From positions 1-6,950 of the forward strand of contig SLKH01000112.1 of assembly GCA_007134665.1 (NCBI GenBank): a stretch of 6,950 nucleotides of DNA. The letters run 5' to 3'. Under the pieces are notes generated by a model. That model had not been told where the DNA came from. It saw only the letters and a program-made list of their open reading frames with translations, and did no database searches. This document shows positions 6,285-6,950 of this stretch, piece by piece. The DNA comes from Balneolaceae bacterium (GTDB taxonomy: Bacteria; Bacteroidota; Rhodothermia; Balneolales; Balneolaceae). The position numbers were made by a program, and so were the translations under genes. Each line of letters begins with the position of its first letter. Within the stretch, counting starts at the first letter, position 1.

Positions 6285-6509
6285 ATGAAAGACTGGAGAA
6301 AACGCATTACTACCAATCCCGAGCAATGTGGTGGCAGGCCATGCATAAGGGGCATGAGAATCCGTGTCGTTGACGTATTGGATCTGCTTGCATCCGGTCT
6401 CAGTCATGAGCAGATTTTAGAAGAATTGCCTGATTTGGAAAAAGAAGATATTGAAGCTTCCATCAAGTATGCCCGTGGGAAAATTGATCATCCGATCGTT
6501 GCGGCATGA
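6285..6509 (+). CDS. DUF433 family protein, probable antitoxin
   Basis: This 74-residue protein matches the DUF433 family along its whole length. It has RITTNPEQCGGRPCIRGMRI (7-26), then VVDVLDLLASGLSHEQILEE (28-47) and LPDLEKEDIEASIKYAR (48-64), the standard 'G-x-P-x-I-x-G-T/M-R-I...ASG.S.EQIL...P.L...DI.A...YA' layout. The family has a compact helix-turn-helix-like fold and is usually found just before DUF5615 PIN-like proteins, where it is regarded as the antitoxin. Here its TGA overlaps the toxin ATG by 4 bp (ATGA, 6506-6509), so the pair is co-transcribed and probably translationally coupled. The start is the only plausible in-frame ATG and fits the family's N-terminus. No Shine-Dalgarno is visible (ATTCTACCAAA before ATG). 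A candidate autoregulatory palindrome lies just upstream. Confidence 0.9.
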   Translation: MKDWRKRITTNPEQCGGRPCIRGMRIRVVDVLDLLASGLSHEQILEELPDLEKEDIEASIKYARGKIDHPIVAA

Positions 6510-6853
6510 AGCTTTGGATTGATGCACAGCTCTCACCGGCTATAGCAGCGTGGATTAACCGCACTTTTGATAATATAGAAGCAGAGTCGGTTCGTTCTCT
6601 TGGTCTTCGTGATGCAACAGACCCTGAGATTTTTGAAGAGGCAAAGAAATCAGATGCGATTGTCATGAGTAAAGACGATGATTTCATTCAGCTTATTGAA
6701 CAAAGGGGTACGCCGCCAAAGTTTATCTGGGTTACATGTGGTAACACTTCTAACGCCAAGATGAGAGAAATTTTATCATCTGCATTACTTAAAGCAATAG
6801 AGTTGCTTCAAAGCGGTGAGAATGTCGTTGAAATCAGCGATAAAGAAGGTTAA
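6506..6853 (+). CDS. DUF5615 PIN-like protein, probable toxin ribonuclease
   Basis: This 115-residue protein is a full-length member of the DUF5615 PIN-like family. Hallmarks are the first-strand aspartate D6 in WIDAQLSP, ESVRSLGLRDATDPEIFEEA (27-46), IVMSKDDDF (52-60) with acidic residues D57-D59, and the family signature WVTCGNTSN (75-83). D6, D39 or E41, and the SKDDD cluster are likely metal ligands of a PIN-type nuclease. The acidic set looks complete, so the enzyme may be active. By analogy with VapC it would cut RNA and be held in check by the DUF433 protein, but its substrate is not known from sequence. It has no Shine-Dalgarno and depends on the ATGA overlap with the antitoxin. A short hairpin with a T-run follows the stop. 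Confidence 0.9.
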   Translation: MKLWIDAQLSPAIAAWINRTFDNIEAESVRSLGLRDATDPEIFEEAKKSDAIVMSKDDDFIQLIEQRGTPPKFIWVTCGNTSNAKMREILSSALLKAIELLQSGENVVEISDKEG

Positions 6854-6856
6854 CAA

Positions 6857-6924
6857 GTGTTTCCTGCGTACCGGTTCCGGTATTTTGCTGTACTTTTGAG
6901 TTGATAGCCCAGCCGCAGAAACAC
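6857..6924. repeat. Imperfect inverted repeat enclosing the terminator-like hairpin
   Basis: GTGTTTCCTGCG (6857-6868) and CGCAGAAACAC (6914-6924) are complementary except for one missing base, about 45 bp apart. The 5-bp TACCG/CGGTA hairpin is nested inside. This might form a longer cruciform or transcript fold, or mark the edge of a repeat continuing beyond the window. No gene is visible from 6854 to 6950. Confidence 0.35.
6869..6886 (+). terminator. Weak hairpin with T-run after the toxin gene
   Basis: TACCG (6869-6873) and CGGTA (6878-6882) form a 5-bp stem around GTTC, followed directly by TTTT. It sits 16 bp after the toxin stop, a normal place for a factor-independent terminator. The stem is short and the T-run has only about four bases, so strength is doubtful. 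Confidence 0.35.
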
Positions 6925-6950
6925 CAAACCGTTCCAGGGTCGGTATCGCC

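Noticed and set aside
4192..6913. Exact 13-bp direct repeat TTGATAGCCCAGC at 4192-4204 and 6901-6913
   Set aside because: One shared 13-mer in a window of this size is expected by chance fairly often, and the flanks do not match, so an attachment-site pair is not supported.

Overview
The window is AT-rich (I estimate about 40% G+C, not computed). It carries seven credible protein-coding genes, one decayed gene fragment, and a repeat- and palindrome-rich non-coding stretch. Its style points to the Bacteroidota/Balneolota side of the FCB group. Most start codons lack a clear Shine-Dalgarno sequence and have A-rich leaders. There is a large multi-PAS HisKA_2-type kinase with an Rcp1-like response regulator, a bactofilin, and a GAACAGAT/GAACCGAA-type octamer array of a sort I associate with such genomes. 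This assignment is inference from style, not from a marker gene.

Layout. 1-253: a strong hairpin that probably terminates an upstream gene, then an untranslated leader with clustered palindromes. 254-3423 (+): a two-gene signalling operon, a stand-alone Rcp1-type receiver overlapping by 4 bp a 910-residue REC-PAS-GAF-PAS-PAS-HisKA_2-HATPase kinase. 3439-3864 (-): a bactofilin, convergent with the kinase across only 15 bp. 3865-4162: non-coding. 4163-4414 (-): a possible small membrane protein. 4517-5536 (-): a DUF5343-like domain joined through an acidic linker to TPR-like repeats. 5537-6284: about 750 bp without an intact gene, holding palindromes, a 16-unit octamer array, two stem-loops with the same loop, and a start-less fragment resembling the C-terminus of a GIY-YIG nuclease. 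6285-6853 (+): a DUF433/DUF5615 toxin-antitoxin pair with a 4-bp overlap and a candidate operator in front. 6854-6950: non-coding tail with inverted repeats.

How the genes work together. The receiver and the kinase almost certainly form one phosphorelay. The kinase begins with its own receiver domain, so another kinase may set its activity. Neither protein has a DNA-binding output. The kinase's third PAS domain resembles a LOV domain but lacks the photoactive cysteine. DUF433 and DUF5615 form an antitoxin/PIN-like toxin unit next to degraded sequence, which fits an accessory or recently rearranged end of the window. I see no functional link between the bactofilin, the DUF5343-TPR protein and the signalling operon beyond proximity. 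I found no tRNA, rRNA, CRISPR array or intact mobile element, and nothing that clearly forms a new multi-gene system. The least explained items are the DUF5343-TPR fusion and the structured 5.6-6.25 kb stretch.
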